From assembly GCA_015272395.1 (NCBI GenBank), contig JACYLQ010000004.1, forward strand, positions 1 through 40,426: a DNA stretch of 40,426 nt, in the 5' to 3' direction. This DNA is from Calothrix sp. C42_A2020_038. GTDB lineage: Bacteria > Cyanobacteriota > Cyanobacteriia > Cyanobacteriales > Nostocaceae. This document shows, piece after piece, positions 9,324-19,351 of the stretch. Within the stretch, counting starts at the first letter, position 1, and every line of letters starts with the position of its first letter. Both the position numbers and the translations under genes were made by a program. A model generated the notes under the pieces. The model saw only the letters and a program-made list of their open reading frames with translations. It was not told the DNA's origin and ran no database searches.

Positions 9324-11777
9324 TTAGCCAACATTGGCTAGTAGTAACTCAGGTGTTTCTAATTTTATGACTTGCACTTGACCGTCGTCGTCTACATCAA
9401 CCACTGCTGTATCTCCATCGAGAATTTGACCTGCGAGCAATGCTTCCGCGAGAGAATCTTCCAACAGACGCATAATTGCTCGACGTAATGGTCTGGCGCC
9501 ATAGCTTGGGTCATAACCTTGTTGTACCACACGGTCTTTAAAACGCTCGGTAACTTGAAGGGTAATACCTTTTTCAAGTAGACGGTTAGAAACATCTTTG
9601 AGCATGATGTCAGCAATTTGCTTAACTTCGTCTTTATTGAGTTGGCTAAAGACAATGATGTCATCAAGACGGTTAAGGAACTCAGGACGGAAGAAAGCTT
9701 TGAGTTCTTCGTTAACTAAGTTTTTGATACGGTTGTAGCTTGCTTCAGCCGCATCCTCAAACTGGAACCCTAAACCACCGCCACCTTTTTCGATGATTTT
9801 GGAACCGATGTTCGAGGTTAAGATAATTAAAGTGTTTTTGAAGTCAACTTTTCTACCTTTAGCATCGGTGAGGTGTCCGTCATCTAGCAATTGCAGCAGC
9901 ATATTGAATACATCGGGATGCGCTTTCTCAATTTCGTCAAAAAGCACTACCGTGTAGGGTTTGCGGCGAATTGCTTCGGTAAGTTGTCCGCCTTCATCGT
10001 AGCCTACATAACCTGGAGGTGAACCGATGAGTTTGGAAACGGTATGACGTTCCATGTACTCGGACATATCAAGACGAATCATCGCATCTTCGGCGCCGAA
10101 GAAATATGCAGCCAGAGCTTTTGCCAATTCAGTCTTACCGACACCAGTAGGACCAGAGAAGATAAAGCTAGCAATTGGTCGGTTCGGATTTTTCAAACCA
10201 ACGCGCGCACGTCGAATAGCACGGGACACAGCAGTAACAGCTTGCTCTTGTCCAATTAAACGCTGGTGCAATGTATCTTCGAGATGCAACAGCATTTCCG
10301 ACTCAGACTCAGTAAGTTTGTTAACAGGAACGCCAGTCCACGAAGCTACAATTTGTGCAATATCTTCTTCGTCAACAGTAGGGTTACTAATAAACCCATT
10401 TTCTTCAGCTTTGAGTAGTTCTTCAAGCTCAAGTTCTTTATCGCGGAGTTTTCCAGCTTTGTCAAAGTCTTGAACGCGAACAGCTCCTTCTTTGTCCTTA
10501 CTAACCAACAAAAGTTCGCGTTTGATTTCACGACTTGCTGCGTTTTGGGAATTTCGCAAACGCACACGCGAACCTGCTTCATCGATTAGATCGATAGCTT
10601 TGTCGGGTAAGAAACGGTCTGATATGTATCTATCAGACAATGTTGCAGCTGCATACAATGCTTGATCAGAGATTGTTACGCGGTGATGCTGCTCATAAAC
10701 CGAGCGCAAACCATATAATATCTCGATAGTTTCTTGTACTGAAGGCTCACCAACCATAATCGGTTGGAACCTTCGTTCTAAAGCTGCATCGCGCTCAATG
10801 TGCTTACGATATTCATCGAGAGTTGTTGCTCCCAAACACTGTAGTTCACCACGCGCTAACGCTGGTTTGAGAATATTAGCAGCATCCATGCCACCCTCAA
10901 TTCCCCCAGCACCGACCAAAGTGTGAATTTCATCTATCACGAGGATGATATTTCCAACGTTGCGGATTTCCTCCATGATTTTCTTGAGGCGTTCTTCAAA
11001 GTCGCCACGGAAGCGTGTACCAGCGACAAGCAAACCCATATCAAGGCTAATTACCTGCTTGCCCATAAGAATATCGGGCACATCTTGGTTAATAATACGC
11101 TGCGCCAAACCTTCAGCGATAGCAGTTTTACCAACACCTGGTTCACCGATAAGGACAGGATTATTCTTAGTACGACGACCGAGAATCTGAACGGTACGCT
11201 CAATTTCTTTTTCACGACCGACTACCGGGTCAAGCTTACCTTCCTGTGCAAGCTTAGTTAGGTTTTTACCAAATTCTTCAATAGTCAAATTTTGCTGGTT
11301 GCGACGCGGACCGCTACTGCCTGCACCCGGAGCAACCGCTACTTCTTCACCCAAACGGCGAATTACAGCAGTGCGGACTTCCTTGAGGTCAATACCCAGA
11401 TTCTGTAACACTTTAGCAGCAACACCTTCGCCTGCATCAGTTAAACCTAAAAGTAAATGTTCAGTGCTAATGTAATTGTTGCCTAATGTACGTGCTTCTT
11501 TAAAAGCTTGCTCAAATAAACTTTTAACTTTAGGGGTAAAAGGAATTTCTGGTGGTACAAAACCAGAACCTCGACCAATAATTTTTTCTACCTCGCGACG
11601 CGCATCTTTGAGGGTAACGCCCATGTCACTCAGCACTTTGGCGGCAACACCATTTCCTTCTCCAATTAGCCCTAGGAGAATTTGCTCAGTGCCGACAAAA
11701 TTGTGCCCCAGGCGGCGTGCCTCCTCCTGAGCTAACATGATTACCCGAATGGCTTGGGAAGTGAAGTGTTCAAACAT
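9324..11777 (-). CDS. clpC: ATP-dependent Clp protease ATP-binding subunit ClpC
   Basis: ClpC is the Hsp100 unfoldase that feeds substrates to ClpP/ClpR, and is essential in cyanobacteria and plastids. The 817-residue protein has the full architecture. Two Clp-N repeats occupy about residues 1-150 ([20 protein letters not shown] first), and the first AAA+ domain has Walker A GEPGVGKT and Walker [13 protein letters not shown]-type middle domain follows ([20 protein letters not shown]), then the second AAA+ domain with GPTGVGKT and [11 protein letters not shown]. The C-terminal D2-small domain ends [15 protein letters not shown] is the region tied to ClpP docking in this family. A GGGAGG ribosome binding site lies about 15 bases before the ATG. 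The gene is monocistronic with its own terminator. Confidence 0.98.
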   Translation of the reverse strand: MFEHFTSQAIRVIMLAQEEARRLGHNFVGTEQILLGLIGEGNGVAAKVLSDMGVTLKDARREVEKIIGRGSGFVPPEIPFTPKVKSLFEQAFKEARTLGNNYISTEHLLLGLTDAGEGVAAKVLQNLGIDLKEVRTAVIRRLGEEVAVAPGAGSSGPRRNQQNLTIEEFGKNLTKLAQEGKLDPVVGREKEIERTVQILGRRTKNNPVLIGEPGVGKTAIAEGLAQRIINQDVPDILMGKQVISLDMGLLVAGTRFRGDFEERLKKIMEEIRNVGNIILVIDEIHTLVGAGGIEGGMDAANILKPALARGELQCLGATTLDEYRKHIERDAALERRFQPIMVGEPSVQETIEILYGLRSVYEQHHRVTISDQALYAAATLSDRYISDRFLPDKAIDLIDEAGSRVRLRNSQNAASREIKRELLLVSKDKEGAVRVQDFDKAGKLRDKELELEELLKAEENGFISNPTVDEEDIAQIVASWTGVPVNKLTESESEMLLHLEDTLHQRLIGQEQAVTAVSRAIRRARVGLKNPNRPIASFIFSGPTGVGKTELAKALAAYFFGAEDAMIRLDMSEYMERHTVSKLIGSPPGYVGYDEGGQLTEAIRRKPYTVVLFDEIEKAHPDVFNMLLQLLDDGHLTDAKGRKVDFKNTLIILTSNIGSKIIEKGGGGLGFQFEDAAEASYNRIKNLVNEELKAFFRPEFLNRLDDIIVFSQLNKDEVKQIADIMLKDVSNRLLEKGITLQVTERFKDRVVQQGYDPSYGARPLRRAIMRLLEDSLAEALLAGQILDGDTAVVDVDDDGQVQVIKLETPELLLANVG

Positions 11778-11997
11778 AAGCGGGTTATTGCCTCCCTTGC
11801 TGTTAGACTTTGGATGATAATGAATCTCACCCTCAGTTAAAGTTGTTTGTACTTTCTTAAAGACAATGTATCTTTATTTTAAGCACAGTGACAGTAGTGA
11901 GAGCCGTATGCCTAGAGTTGTATTAGCCGCCTACTTAAGTAATAGGCTCTAGAAGCCAATTTCTAAGCAATATTTCTATCGTTAGGAGTTAGCTGTT

Positions 11998-12037
11998 AAT
12001 TCATAACTCTTAACTCATAACTCATAACTCGTAACTA
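11998..12037. repeat. short tandem heptamer repeats upstream of the DUF3288 gene
   Basis: About five to six near-copies of a 7-base unit (AACTCAT / AACTCTT / AACTCGT) run head to tail immediately before the ATG at 12043. This is the style of the STRR heptamers known from filamentous cyanobacteria. Similar arrays lie at 15345-15378, 22323-22350 and 38482-38520. Confidence 0.8.
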
Positions 12038-12042
12038 AAATT

Positions 12043-12324
12043 ATGACGAAAGACCAACAACATCCCCTATACAATCGCGACCGCCCCATTGTTGAAAGTT
12101 TACAGAAAGGGGAGCCATCTGATATTAACTTAGCAGAATTAGCGCGCTTGCGTGTACGTTATAATGGTTTTCCTGGCGCCCGTGATATTCAAGCAGATCT
12201 AGATACAATTTTGCAAAATTGGGGTTTAACAGAGGAGCAGTTGTTTGAACGTACCCGCACGATACATAGTACAGGGGGTATCTACAAAAGTCGTGGTAAG
12301 CGCGAAGAACAAGATTGGAATTAG
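12043..12324 (+). CDS. DUF3288 family protein
   Basis: A 93-residue soluble protein starting MTKDQQHPLYNRDRPIVESL, with the conserved middle NLAELARLRVRYNGFPGARD and a charged C-terminus. It matches the cyanobacterial DUF3288 family as I remember it; no function is known to me. The heptamer repeats fill the region where a promoter or leader would lie. The gene ends only four bases from the convergent CadD-like gene, so the two transcripts probably overlap at their 3' ends. Confidence 0.85.
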   Translation: MTKDQQHPLYNRDRPIVESLQKGEPSDINLAELARLRVRYNGFPGARDIQADLDTILQNWGLTEEQLFERTRTIHSTGGIYKSRGKREEQDWN

Positions 12325-12328
12325 CTGT

Positions 12329-12976
12329 TCAGCTGAAAATTGACTTGAATAATTCAAAGCTTCCACTGTCTGCCAAAATATAAATTCCTAACCCTATTAA
12401 CACAATTGGCGCCACTATACTCCCATATTTAGAAAAAATATGTGTTACACCACTATGACGTGTAAAAAAGTATCCTAAATAACACCAAACAGCGATCAAA
12501 ATGTAGAAAACAACAAGAGTCATTAGCAATTGCCAAATGTTACTACTCGCAAACAAAGGTATATAAGTACTGATACTATCACCGCCGTTTGCAAGCGCGA
12601 CAGCAGCTACGTTGTAAGTTTGAGGTACCAGTAAGTTAGCGAATACAGTGTTGGTTTGATCGAAATCAACTGTATTTACAGCTTGAATTTCATCATCGTC
12701 ATGATCACCTTTGATTAATTGGTAGATACCAACAGCTATAGGTATAAAACCTAACAAACCAACTAGAGAAGGTTCGATGATTAAACCACCAAAGAAGCCA
12801 GGTAAACTAGCTATGATTAAAGCAGTAAAACCCAGATACTGTCCGATGATAATATGACGTTTACGAAAATTTTGATTTACTTGTGCGAAAAATAACATCA
12901 ATATTATTATATCATCGATATTTGTTGCGACAAAGGCAGCGGAAGCAGAGGCAATTACACCTAGAAACAGGTTCAT
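12329..12976 (-). CDS. CadD-like cadmium resistance transporter family protein
   Basis: A 215-residue membrane protein with five or six predicted helices, belonging to the cadmium resistance transporter (CadD) branch of the LysE-type exporters. The N-terminal helix carries the conserved acidic pair in VATNIDDIIILMLFF (Asp21-Asp22), and the mirror motif VALANGGDSISTYIPLF lies after the cytoplasmic loop rich in Asp (KGDHDDDEIQ). The family exports cadmium and possibly other cations, but substrate is not certain from sequence. It starts 12 bases after the end of the MCE gene on the same strand, so it may be the last gene of the mla-like unit, perhaps by chance. No metal-sensing regulator is near. 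Confidence 0.87.
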   Translation of the reverse strand: MNLFLGVIASASAAFVATNIDDIIILMLFFAQVNQNFRKRHIIIGQYLGFTALIIASLPGFFGGLIIEPSLVGLLGFIPIAVGIYQLIKGDHDDDEIQAVNTVDFDQTNTVFANLLVPQTYNVAAVALANGGDSISTYIPLFASSNIWQLLMTLVVFYILIAVWCYLGYFFTRHSGVTHIFSKYGSIVAPIVLIGLGIYILADSGSFELFKSIFS

Positions 12977-12987
12977 TATGATTTAAT

Positions 12988-14463
12988 CTATTTTTTGATA
13001 ATAGTATCCCCTTTCAAATTCTTAATCTTATAGTCTTGAGCTAGTCTTGCGGATTCGCTATTTTGCTTGAGAACGCGCGTTAACCGATTTAACGCTTGTT
13101 TACGCTGCAAAGTTTCTTTCGCTTCTGAAACAGGAGAAATTTCTAAAACTGGAAAAATTTGATTTTCTTTGAATGTAGTAAATGTGTTAGTAGGTGCTGG
13201 TACTTGTATTTTGGCTTGAGTATTTTTCATCATCTCAAGAGTACGCGCGACTTGTACTTGCTGCTCAACTTCTTGAGTAGAAGAAACTAAGCTACTTAAA
13301 CCATTGACAAGTTGGCGAAGATTACTGCGGAATTTGGGGTCTCCTGTTAACTCATCCAGGTCAGAGGTAATTTTTTGGGTATTTTCAAACGTGACTCTTG
13401 CTGAGTCCAAAGTTTGTTGGAGAATAACAGCATTTTTGGGGTCAGTGAGATTTTGTGATGCGTCACGTAAATTTGCTGATGCTTGTGCTGCGTTTGCAGA
13501 AAGAGTTTCAAAATTTTTAATAATTTCACCTTGAGTTAAACGGTTAATTGCAGGTGAAAGGTTATTAGCTGCTAAACGCAGTTGGTTACTGCTTGCAGAA
13601 ATATTATTCAGGGTTGCAACTAAAGAAGAACGGTTTGTAGTCACAAGACTATCAAGGTTGCTAAGTAACCTGTTAGCTTGATTCGCTGTAGAACGAAGTT
13701 CAGACGCCGTAGTACCAAACTGATTTGCAGTAGAACCAAATTGGTTGAGAGTTTTATCCGCAGTTGCACTTAGTTGCGCTGTTGAAGCGCTGACTTGATT
13801 TGCTGCACGTTGTACAGAAGTTGTCACACCAGAAGTTGTGTTGAGTTGATACTGCGCGGTTTTACTCAACGCTGTTAAACTTTTACTCAATTCCGCAACA
13901 TTAGCAGCAGCTAATGCGCCTTGTTCAAGGGTACGGTTAAGATTTTGATAAAATTGCTCGTTGGTATATCTATTTGCTAATTCAGTTGTTGAACGCAACA
14001 CTTCGTCTACATTAACGCCGATTTGACCTTCTAAACGCGAATTATTACAAACGATTTGTTTGTTGTCACAATTTTTTTCGAGAGGTTTTCCAGCAATGGC
14101 TCCTTCAGGAATTTTTGATAAAGGTGTAATATCAATAAGGCTTTCGGCGATTAAACCGCTTTGATTTGCTTCGACTTTAACATCCCGTGGAATAACCAAG
14201 TCTGGTTGAGAAATTTCGAGTTCAACCTCAACATTATTCGGACCAGGTCGAATTGCAGAAATTCTACCAACTTTGACACCACGAAAACGAACTGGGGCGC
14301 CTCTTTGCATCCCACCAGCGTTAGTAAAGTCAACAAAGACTGTGTACTTATTTTGACCAGTACTATAACGATTGAGCCATAGGAAAATTAGCCCAAATAC
14401 AGCAATTCCAGCTAAGAATAATAATCCTACCGTACCTTCCCGTACTGTCCGCAATGAACGCAT
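12988..14463 (-). CDS. MCE/MlaD-family lipid-transport substrate-binding protein
   Basis: This MCE protein has one N-terminal membrane anchor (GTVGLLFLAGIAVFGLIFLWL), then an MCE domain (about 40-120) with KYTVFVDFTNAGGMQRGAPV and VRFRGVKVGRISAI. A long Ser-, Thr-, Asn- and Gln-rich helical region (about 170-440) probably forms a periplasmic coiled coil or tunnel. Such proteins bring lipids between membranes with an ABC transporter; the plastid counterpart is TGD2. I start at the ATG at 14463 (491 residues), because an AGGAGA ribosome binding site lies just before it. The frame is open another 29 codons upstream, but that part consists of the intergenic TTTGGAT repeats. It follows its ATPase gene by about 93 bases. 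Confidence 0.9.
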   Translation of the reverse strand: MRSLRTVREGTVGLLFLAGIAVFGLIFLWLNRYSTGQNKYTVFVDFTNAGGMQRGAPVRFRGVKVGRISAIRPGPNNVEVELEISQPDLVIPRDVKVEANQSGLIAESLIDITPLSKIPEGAIAGKPLEKNCDNKQIVCNNSRLEGQIGVNVDEVLRSTTELANRYTNEQFYQNLNRTLEQGALAAANVAELSKSLTALSKTAQYQLNTTSGVTTSVQRAANQVSASTAQLSATADKTLNQFGSTANQFGTTASELRSTANQANRLLSNLDSLVTTNRSSLVATLNNISASSNQLRLAANNLSPAINRLTQGEIIKNFETLSANAAQASANLRDASQNLTDPKNAVILQQTLDSARVTFENTQKITSDLDELTGDPKFRSNLRQLVNGLSSLVSSTQEVEQQVQVARTLEMMKNTQAKIQVPAPTNTFTTFKENQIFPVLEISPVSEAKETLQRKQALNRLTRVLKQNSESARLAQDYKIKNLKGDTIIKK

Positions 14464-14556
14464 TTTATCTCCTTTCCTATAATTTTGGATTTTAGGTTTG
14501 AAGTTTCCAATTGAACGTAGGGTAATCACAATCCTAAATCCAAAGTCCAAAATCGT
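14464..14556. repeat. TTTTGGAT-type repeats between the ABC ATPase and MCE genes
   Basis: The 93-base spacer contains ATTTTGGATTTTAGG at the left and its imperfect inverse CCTAAATCCAAAGTCCAAAAT at the right. Together they can form a long hairpin inside the transcript. The same TTTGGATT wording recurs at 20689-20753, 24442-24500, 28892-28925 and 39200-39240. Confidence 0.6.
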
Positions 14557-15339
14557 TTACCCTACAACATGAATCGGCCCAGCGATACTTCCACTCATAA
14601 ACTGGCGAATCAAAGGATTATCTGTAGTATCCATATCAGTGATATTACCCTGCCATTGCACCTTGCCTTGGTAAAGAAACACAATCCTATCGGTTGTGCG
14701 CCTTATTGTACTATCCTGGTGGGTGACAATAGCATAGGTACTACAAATTCCTTGAGTACATTGCAGTTGGCGAATCAAATCTTCGATAACAGTTGAAGCG
14801 ATAGGGTCGAGACCAGCTGTAGGTTCATCATATAACAAAACTTCCGGGGTCTCTTTTGGGTTATCAGGGTTAGATATAATCGCACGAGCAAAACTCGCGC
14901 GTTTACGCATTCCCCCCGAAAGTTCTGAAGGATATTTATCTCCACTTCCTGCTAAACCAACCATCTCTAATTTTTCATGCACTATCTCTCGAATTCGCTG
15001 TCTCGATAGCTTAGAGTGTTGATAGAGCAAGAATCCAACGTTTTCTTCTACAGAAAGCGAGTCAAATAATGCAGCTTGTTGAAACACCATGCTAATTCCC
15101 ACTGGGTCATCACCATCCTCAATTAAGCCTTTTCTTCGCACTCCTTGTATATAGATTTCTCCGCTGTCTGGTGCTGTTAATCCTGCAATGATTCGTAAAA
15201 TAGTCGATTTACCAGTTCCCGATGGACCAATAATTCCTAGTGCTTCACCTTGATTTATTGTCAAATCGACATTATCCAATACTTTATTATTGCCAAATGC
15301 TTTGGAAACACCTCTAAGTTCGATTAATGGTTCAGTCAT
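14557..15339 (-). CDS. ABC transporter ATPase, MlaF/TGD3-like (lipid transport)
   Basis: A 260-residue ABC ATPase with Walker A GPSGTGKST (38-46), Q-loop in SMVFQQAALFDSL, signature LSGGMRKRASFARAI and Walker B VLLYDEPTAGLDP. The LSGGMRKR signature and the short helical region fit the MlaF/TGD3 ATPases that energise MCE lipid transporters, and an MCE gene follows directly in the same direction. The permease (MlaE/TGD1) is not in the window, so it must be encoded elsewhere if the system is complete. It runs divergently from the CrtISO-like gene across 40 bases filled with heptamer repeats. Confidence 0.93.
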   Translation of the reverse strand: MTEPLIELRGVSKAFGNNKVLDNVDLTINQGEALGIIGPSGTGKSTILRIIAGLTAPDSGEIYIQGVRRKGLIEDGDDPVGISMVFQQAALFDSLSVEENVGFLLYQHSKLSRQRIREIVHEKLEMVGLAGSGDKYPSELSGGMRKRASFARAIISNPDNPKETPEVLLYDEPTAGLDPIASTVIEDLIRQLQCTQGICSTYAIVTHQDSTIRRTTDRIVFLYQGKVQWQGNITDMDTTDNPLIRQFMSGSIAGPIHVVG

Positions 15340-15344
15340 GGTTA

Positions 15345-15378
15345 AATTAACTATTAACTATTAACTACTAACTACTAA
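15345..15378. repeat. heptamer tandem repeats (TTAACTA) between divergent genes
   Basis: Five near-perfect 7-base units (TTAACTA / CTAACTA) fill the whole 40-base gap between the divergent ABC ATPase and CrtISO-like genes. Both promoters must therefore lie in, or overlap, the repeats or the coding sequences. Confidence 0.85.
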
Positions 15379-15379
15379 C

Positions 15380-16918
15380 ATGTCTAATTTTGATATCTCT
15401 AATTTTTTTGATGTCGTAGTTATTGGTAGCGGTATCGGTGGATTAACAGCAGGAGCTTTGCTCACGCGTTATGGAAAGCGTGTGGTTGTATGCGAAAGTC
15501 ATACAATTGCTGGTGGTGCTGCACATAGTTTTAGACGACGTGGTTTTGAATTTGATTCTGGTCCTTCATTCTATTGTGGTCTTACAGGCGCCGATAGTCT
15601 GAATCCTGTAAAACAAGTACTAGATATTTTAGGCGAATCACTCAACGCTGTAGGTTATAACCCATTAGGACACTACCATTTTCCAGAGAATAGTGTTCCT
15701 ATTTATAGCGATAATTATTTGTATCTACAGGAAGTAGCTAAAGTTACACCTCAAGGAGCAACAGAACTGAAGCGTTTTATAGACAAAATGCTGCCATTAT
15801 ACGAAGCGATGAAGGGCATTCCAACTATAGCTTTACGTTCAGACTGGCAGTTAATTCCGATTCTACTGAACAATTATTTGCCTTCACTACTAAAAATGCT
15901 ACCGAATCTACCCCTGATCCAAAGTTCGGTCGGTAATGTGATGGATACAACAGTAAAAGACCCTTGGGTGCGGCGATTGATTGATTTAGAATGTTTTTTA
16001 CTATCTGGATTAAAAGCACATGGTACAATCATACCAGAAGTAGCATTTATGCTAGGAGAGCGTTCAAAGGCAGGTGTTGAATACCCTGTGGGAGGGAGTG
16101 GAGCAATTGTAAAAGCTTTGGTTAATGGTTTGGAAAGTTGGGGTGGTAAGCTACTTTTAGGCTGTCATGTCGAGCAAATTTTGGTCGAGTCAAGACAAGT
16201 AGTTGGAGTCAAGTTAACAAATAATCAGATAATTAAGGCACCAATAGTTATATCAAACGCGACAGTTTGGGATACTTATACAAAGTTATTAAATGCTCAC
16301 GAACTACCAGCATCTTATCGTCACAAAGCTTTACAAACTCCAACAGTAGACAGCTTCATGCATTTACACTTGGGTATACGCGCGTCAGGTTTAGAAAACT
16401 TAACCGGACACCACGTGGTAATTCATGACTCAAAGCAAGATATTACCATTCCAGGAAACACCTGCATGATATCAATACCTAGCGTCTGGGATGCAAGCTT
16501 GGCGCCAGAAGGACATCATGTAGTTCATGCGTACACATTAGAACCATATGCAGGATGGGAGAGAAATGAAGAGTATGAAGCGAAGAAACAATTGAAAGCA
16601 CAAACCTTGTATAAAGCGTTAGAACGAATCATACCTGATATTCGCGAACGTGTAGTGTTAGAACTTATCGGAACACCATTAACACACGCACACTATTTGC
16701 GGAGATATCAGGGAACCTATGGACCAGCGATTGAAGCAACAAAAGGAATGTTTGAAGGTGCCAGTACACCCATCAAAGGATTATACCGTGTTGGCGACAG
16801 TACAATGCCTGGTATAGGAGTGCCCGCAGCCGCAGCTTCTGGAATTTTATGCGCGAACACTTTGACAAGTCCAGATATTAGAAAAAATATATCAAGTATC
16901 AATAATAGAGGTATGTAG
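15380..16918 (+). CDS. FAD-dependent oxidoreductase, CrtISO/phytoene desaturase family
   Basis: A 512-residue flavoprotein with the N-terminal dinucleotide-binding motif DVVVIGSGIGGLTAGALLTR (11-30) and the conserved AGGAAHSFRRRGFEFDSGPS segment. Near the C-terminus it has GLYRVGDSTMPGIGVPAAAASG, the FAD-contact motif of the carotenoid isomerase/desaturase superfamily. The family acts on carotenes and related polyenes (isomerisation or desaturation), but this protein differs from classic CrtH at the N-terminus as I recall it, so it is probably a paralogue with unknown substrate. No carotenoid genes are adjacent. A hairpin at 16930-16951 follows the stop codon. Confidence 0.85.
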   Translation: MSNFDISNFFDVVVIGSGIGGLTAGALLTRYGKRVVVCESHTIAGGAAHSFRRRGFEFDSGPSFYCGLTGADSLNPVKQVLDILGESLNAVGYNPLGHYHFPENSVPIYSDNYLYLQEVAKVTPQGATELKRFIDKMLPLYEAMKGIPTIALRSDWQLIPILLNNYLPSLLKMLPNLPLIQSSVGNVMDTTVKDPWVRRLIDLECFLLSGLKAHGTIIPEVAFMLGERSKAGVEYPVGGSGAIVKALVNGLESWGGKLLLGCHVEQILVESRQVVGVKLTNNQIIKAPIVISNATVWDTYTKLLNAHELPASYRHKALQTPTVDSFMHLHLGIRASGLENLTGHHVVIHDSKQDITIPGNTCMISIPSVWDASLAPEGHHVVHAYTLEPYAGWERNEEYEAKKQLKAQTLYKALERIIPDIRERVVLELIGTPLTHAHYLRRYQGTYGPAIEATKGMFEGASTPIKGLYRVGDSTMPGIGVPAAAASGILCANTLTSPDIRKNISSINNRGM

Positions 16919-16929
16919 GTTAGATTGTG

Positions 16930-16951
16930 GCATAGGCATCCCTGCCTGTGC
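16930..16951. repeat. hairpin repeat (GCATAGGCA/TGCCTGTGC)
   Basis: Nine paired bases, including one G-T pair, flank the loop TCCC 11 bases after the CrtISO-like stop. It is a member of the hairpin family also seen at 4001-4020 and 29736-29760, and it may act as a transcript end. Confidence 0.65.
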
Positions 16952-17168
16952 AAAAGTATACGGAATACTAAGTTTCTGCACTATTAGCTCTAATCACACT
17001 TTTCTCCAACTTAACTTTATTATATAAATCTTGCATTGTAATTTGAATGATATGTTGCTGCAAAATGACCATTAGTGTTACAAAATAAGGAAATGATAGA
17101 TATTTACAGGTTTTGTCGCATGTCTTATAAATGATGACAAGGCTAAAGTCATTCTTCAATTTGATAGT

Positions 17169-19328
17169 ATGCTCACTTATCCCAATTTAGAACAAGCGCT
17201 TAAACATCACTTCGGTTACGATAATTTTCGCCCTGGACAGCGACAGATTATCGAAGGCGCCTTACAAAATCGGGATTTATTGGTGATAATGCCAACAGGT
17301 GGAGGAAAATCACTATGCTTTCAGTTACCTGCGTTGATGCGGAAGGGGTTAACGGTAGTGGTGTCACCGTTGATAGCGTTGATGCAAGACCAAGTCGAAG
17401 CATTGCAAAAGAATGGGATTTCAGCAACATTTCTTAACAGTAGTTTAAATTTACATCAAACACGGTTGCGCGAACAAGGAATTCTCAATGGTAAAATGAA
17501 GTTGCTTTATGTGGCACCAGAACGGTTGATGAGTGAGAAGTTTTTACCGTTCCTGGATTTAGTTCAGCATCAAATTGGACTTTCGAGTTTTGCCATTGAC
17601 GAAGCACACTGTGTATCTGAGTGGGGACATGATTTTCGTCCAGAATATCGTCAATTAATATCACTGCGTCAAAGATATCCAAATGTCCCAGTCATTGCAC
17701 TGACTGCAACAGCTACCGAACGAGTGCGTTTGGATATTATTAAACAATTAGGTTTAAAAGAACCAAATATTCACCTGACGAGTTTTAATCGTGAAAATTT
17801 ATACTATGAAGTTCGTACTAGAACCAAGAACGCTTATACAGAACTGTTAGAAATGATTCGTGAAAGTGACGGTTCAACGATTATTTATTGTCTGACTCGT
17901 AAACAAGTAGACGAATTGACTTTTCAACTTCAACATAGCAAGATACCTGTTTTACCTTACCACGCGGGTTTGTCTGATGAGGAACGTAGTACTAACCAAA
18001 CTAGGTTTATTCGTGATGATGTGCGTGTGATAGTTGCGACAATAGCTTTCGGGATGGGAATTAATAAACCGGATGTTCGTTTAGTAGTTCATTACAACTT
18101 ACCTCGAAATTTAGAAAGTTACTATCAAGAGTCTGGACGTGCAGGACGAGACGGAGAAGCGTCACGGTGTACATTATTCTATAGTCTTGGGGATATCAAA
18201 ACTATCGAATGGAGTATCGCGCAGAAAACTGATCAACAAGAACAAAAAATCGCTCGTCAACAGTTACGGCAAGTGATAGACTATGCTGAAACTAATGTTT
18301 GTCGTCGCACGGTTCAACTTGGTTATTTTGGCGAACGTTTTATCGGAAACTGTGGTAAATGTGATAACTGTCGTAATCCTCGACCAACTCAAGATTGGAC
18401 GTTGGAAGCGATGAAGTTTCTGTCATGTGTTGCCCGTTCCAAAGAGAAGTTTGGCATGACACATATTATAGATATATTGCGCGGTGCCAAAACAGAGAAG
18501 ATTAAGTTGTATGAACACGATCAGCTTTCCACTTATGGTATCGGCAAAGATAAAACAGTAAGTGAATGGCGAACACTAGCACGTTCTCTATTACAACAAG
18601 GTTTTCTCGAACAAACTACCGACGGGTATTCTGTTCTTAAACTCAATGCATACAGTTGGGAAATTATGCGGCGCCAGCGTACTGTATCTATAGTAGTACC
18701 AGCAGCCAAAAAAGTCAGTTTGCAAGAAGATAGTACTAATAATATAGAAGTAGAATTACTTTTTCAAAGGTTACGTTCATTGCGTAAGAAGTTAGCCGAT
18801 GCTCAAGGTGTGGCGCCGTATGTTATATTTGCTGATACGACTTTAAAATTAATGGCGCAATCGCGTCCGCAGACGAAAGAAGCATTTAGTAAACTCTCAG
18901 GAGTGGGTAGCCATAAGTTAGCTGAGTATGGTAGTCAGTTTATCCAAGAAATTTGTGCATACTGTCGAGAAAATAATCTATTATCAGCTACACCAGATAT
19001 CATTCCTAAAGTTAATCCCTCTGCAACAACGACAGAACTAGTAAGTCTACAAATGTATAGAGAGGGTTTATCAGTAGAAGAAATCGCCAAAAAGCGTAAT
19101 TTTAAACCTTCTACAATCATGCGTCATCTGATTGATTTAATGGAAAAAAATCACGATATAGATATTAACGTACTAATTCCTGTTCAAAAGCAGCAGACTA
19201 TTTGGAAAGTTTTAGATACTCTTGGAGATGTTTCGCTTACTCCCATCAAAGAGTATTTAGGTGATGAGTACAGTTATGAAGAAATACGTCTAGTTAAAAG
19301 TAAATGGCGCCGAAAAATTAAAAATTAG
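17169..19328 (+). CDS. recQ: ATP-dependent DNA helicase RecQ
   Basis: RecQ is a 3'-5' helicase for repair and restart of replication. The 719-residue protein has helicase motif I MPTGGGKSLCFQLPAL (Ser/Lys of the P-loop at 47-48), motif II DEAH (144-147) followed by CVSEWGHDFRPEY (the aromatic-rich loop typical of RecQ), and motif VI QESGRAGRDGE. A zinc-binding segment ends CGKCDNC. The RQC winged helix and HRDC domain follow, and the HRDC region contains KLSGVGSHKLAEYG. The last 110 residues (YREGLSVEEIAKKRNFKPST and onward) look like the extra helix-turn-helix domain found at the C-terminus of some bacterial RecQ proteins. It contains four GGCGCC words. Confidence 0.96.
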   Translation: MLTYPNLEQALKHHFGYDNFRPGQRQIIEGALQNRDLLVIMPTGGGKSLCFQLPALMRKGLTVVVSPLIALMQDQVEALQKNGISATFLNSSLNLHQTRLREQGILNGKMKLLYVAPERLMSEKFLPFLDLVQHQIGLSSFAIDEAHCVSEWGHDFRPEYRQLISLRQRYPNVPVIALTATATERVRLDIIKQLGLKEPNIHLTSFNRENLYYEVRTRTKNAYTELLEMIRESDGSTIIYCLTRKQVDELTFQLQHSKIPVLPYHAGLSDEERSTNQTRFIRDDVRVIVATIAFGMGINKPDVRLVVHYNLPRNLESYYQESGRAGRDGEASRCTLFYSLGDIKTIEWSIAQKTDQQEQKIARQQLRQVIDYAETNVCRRTVQLGYFGERFIGNCGKCDNCRNPRPTQDWTLEAMKFLSCVARSKEKFGMTHIIDILRGAKTEKIKLYEHDQLSTYGIGKDKTVSEWRTLARSLLQQGFLEQTTDGYSVLKLNAYSWEIMRRQRTVSIVVPAAKKVSLQEDSTNNIEVELLFQRLRSLRKKLADAQGVAPYVIFADTTLKLMAQSRPQTKEAFSKLSGVGSHKLAEYGSQFIQEICAYCRENNLLSATPDIIPKVNPSATTTELVSLQMYREGLSVEEIAKKRNFKPSTIMRHLIDLMEKNHDIDINVLIPVQKQQTIWKVLDTLGDVSLTPIKEYLGDEYSYEEIRLVKSKWRRKIKN

Positions 19329-19351
19329 CAATGAGTATTTAAATTGAATTT

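Noticed and set aside
10054-10473. Open frame of 139 codons on the plus strand inside clpC
   Set aside because: Antisense to a clear clpC gene, with Ser- and Arg-rich composition typical of a shadow frame and no ribosome binding site.
11998-12037. CRISPR-like array
   Set aside because: Seven-base units without spacers are STRR-type tandem repeats; no cas genes are in the window.
16968-17159. Minus-strand frame of 63 codons upstream of recQ
   Set aside because: AT-rich, no ribosome binding site, no recognisable features, and it occupies the likely recQ promoter region.
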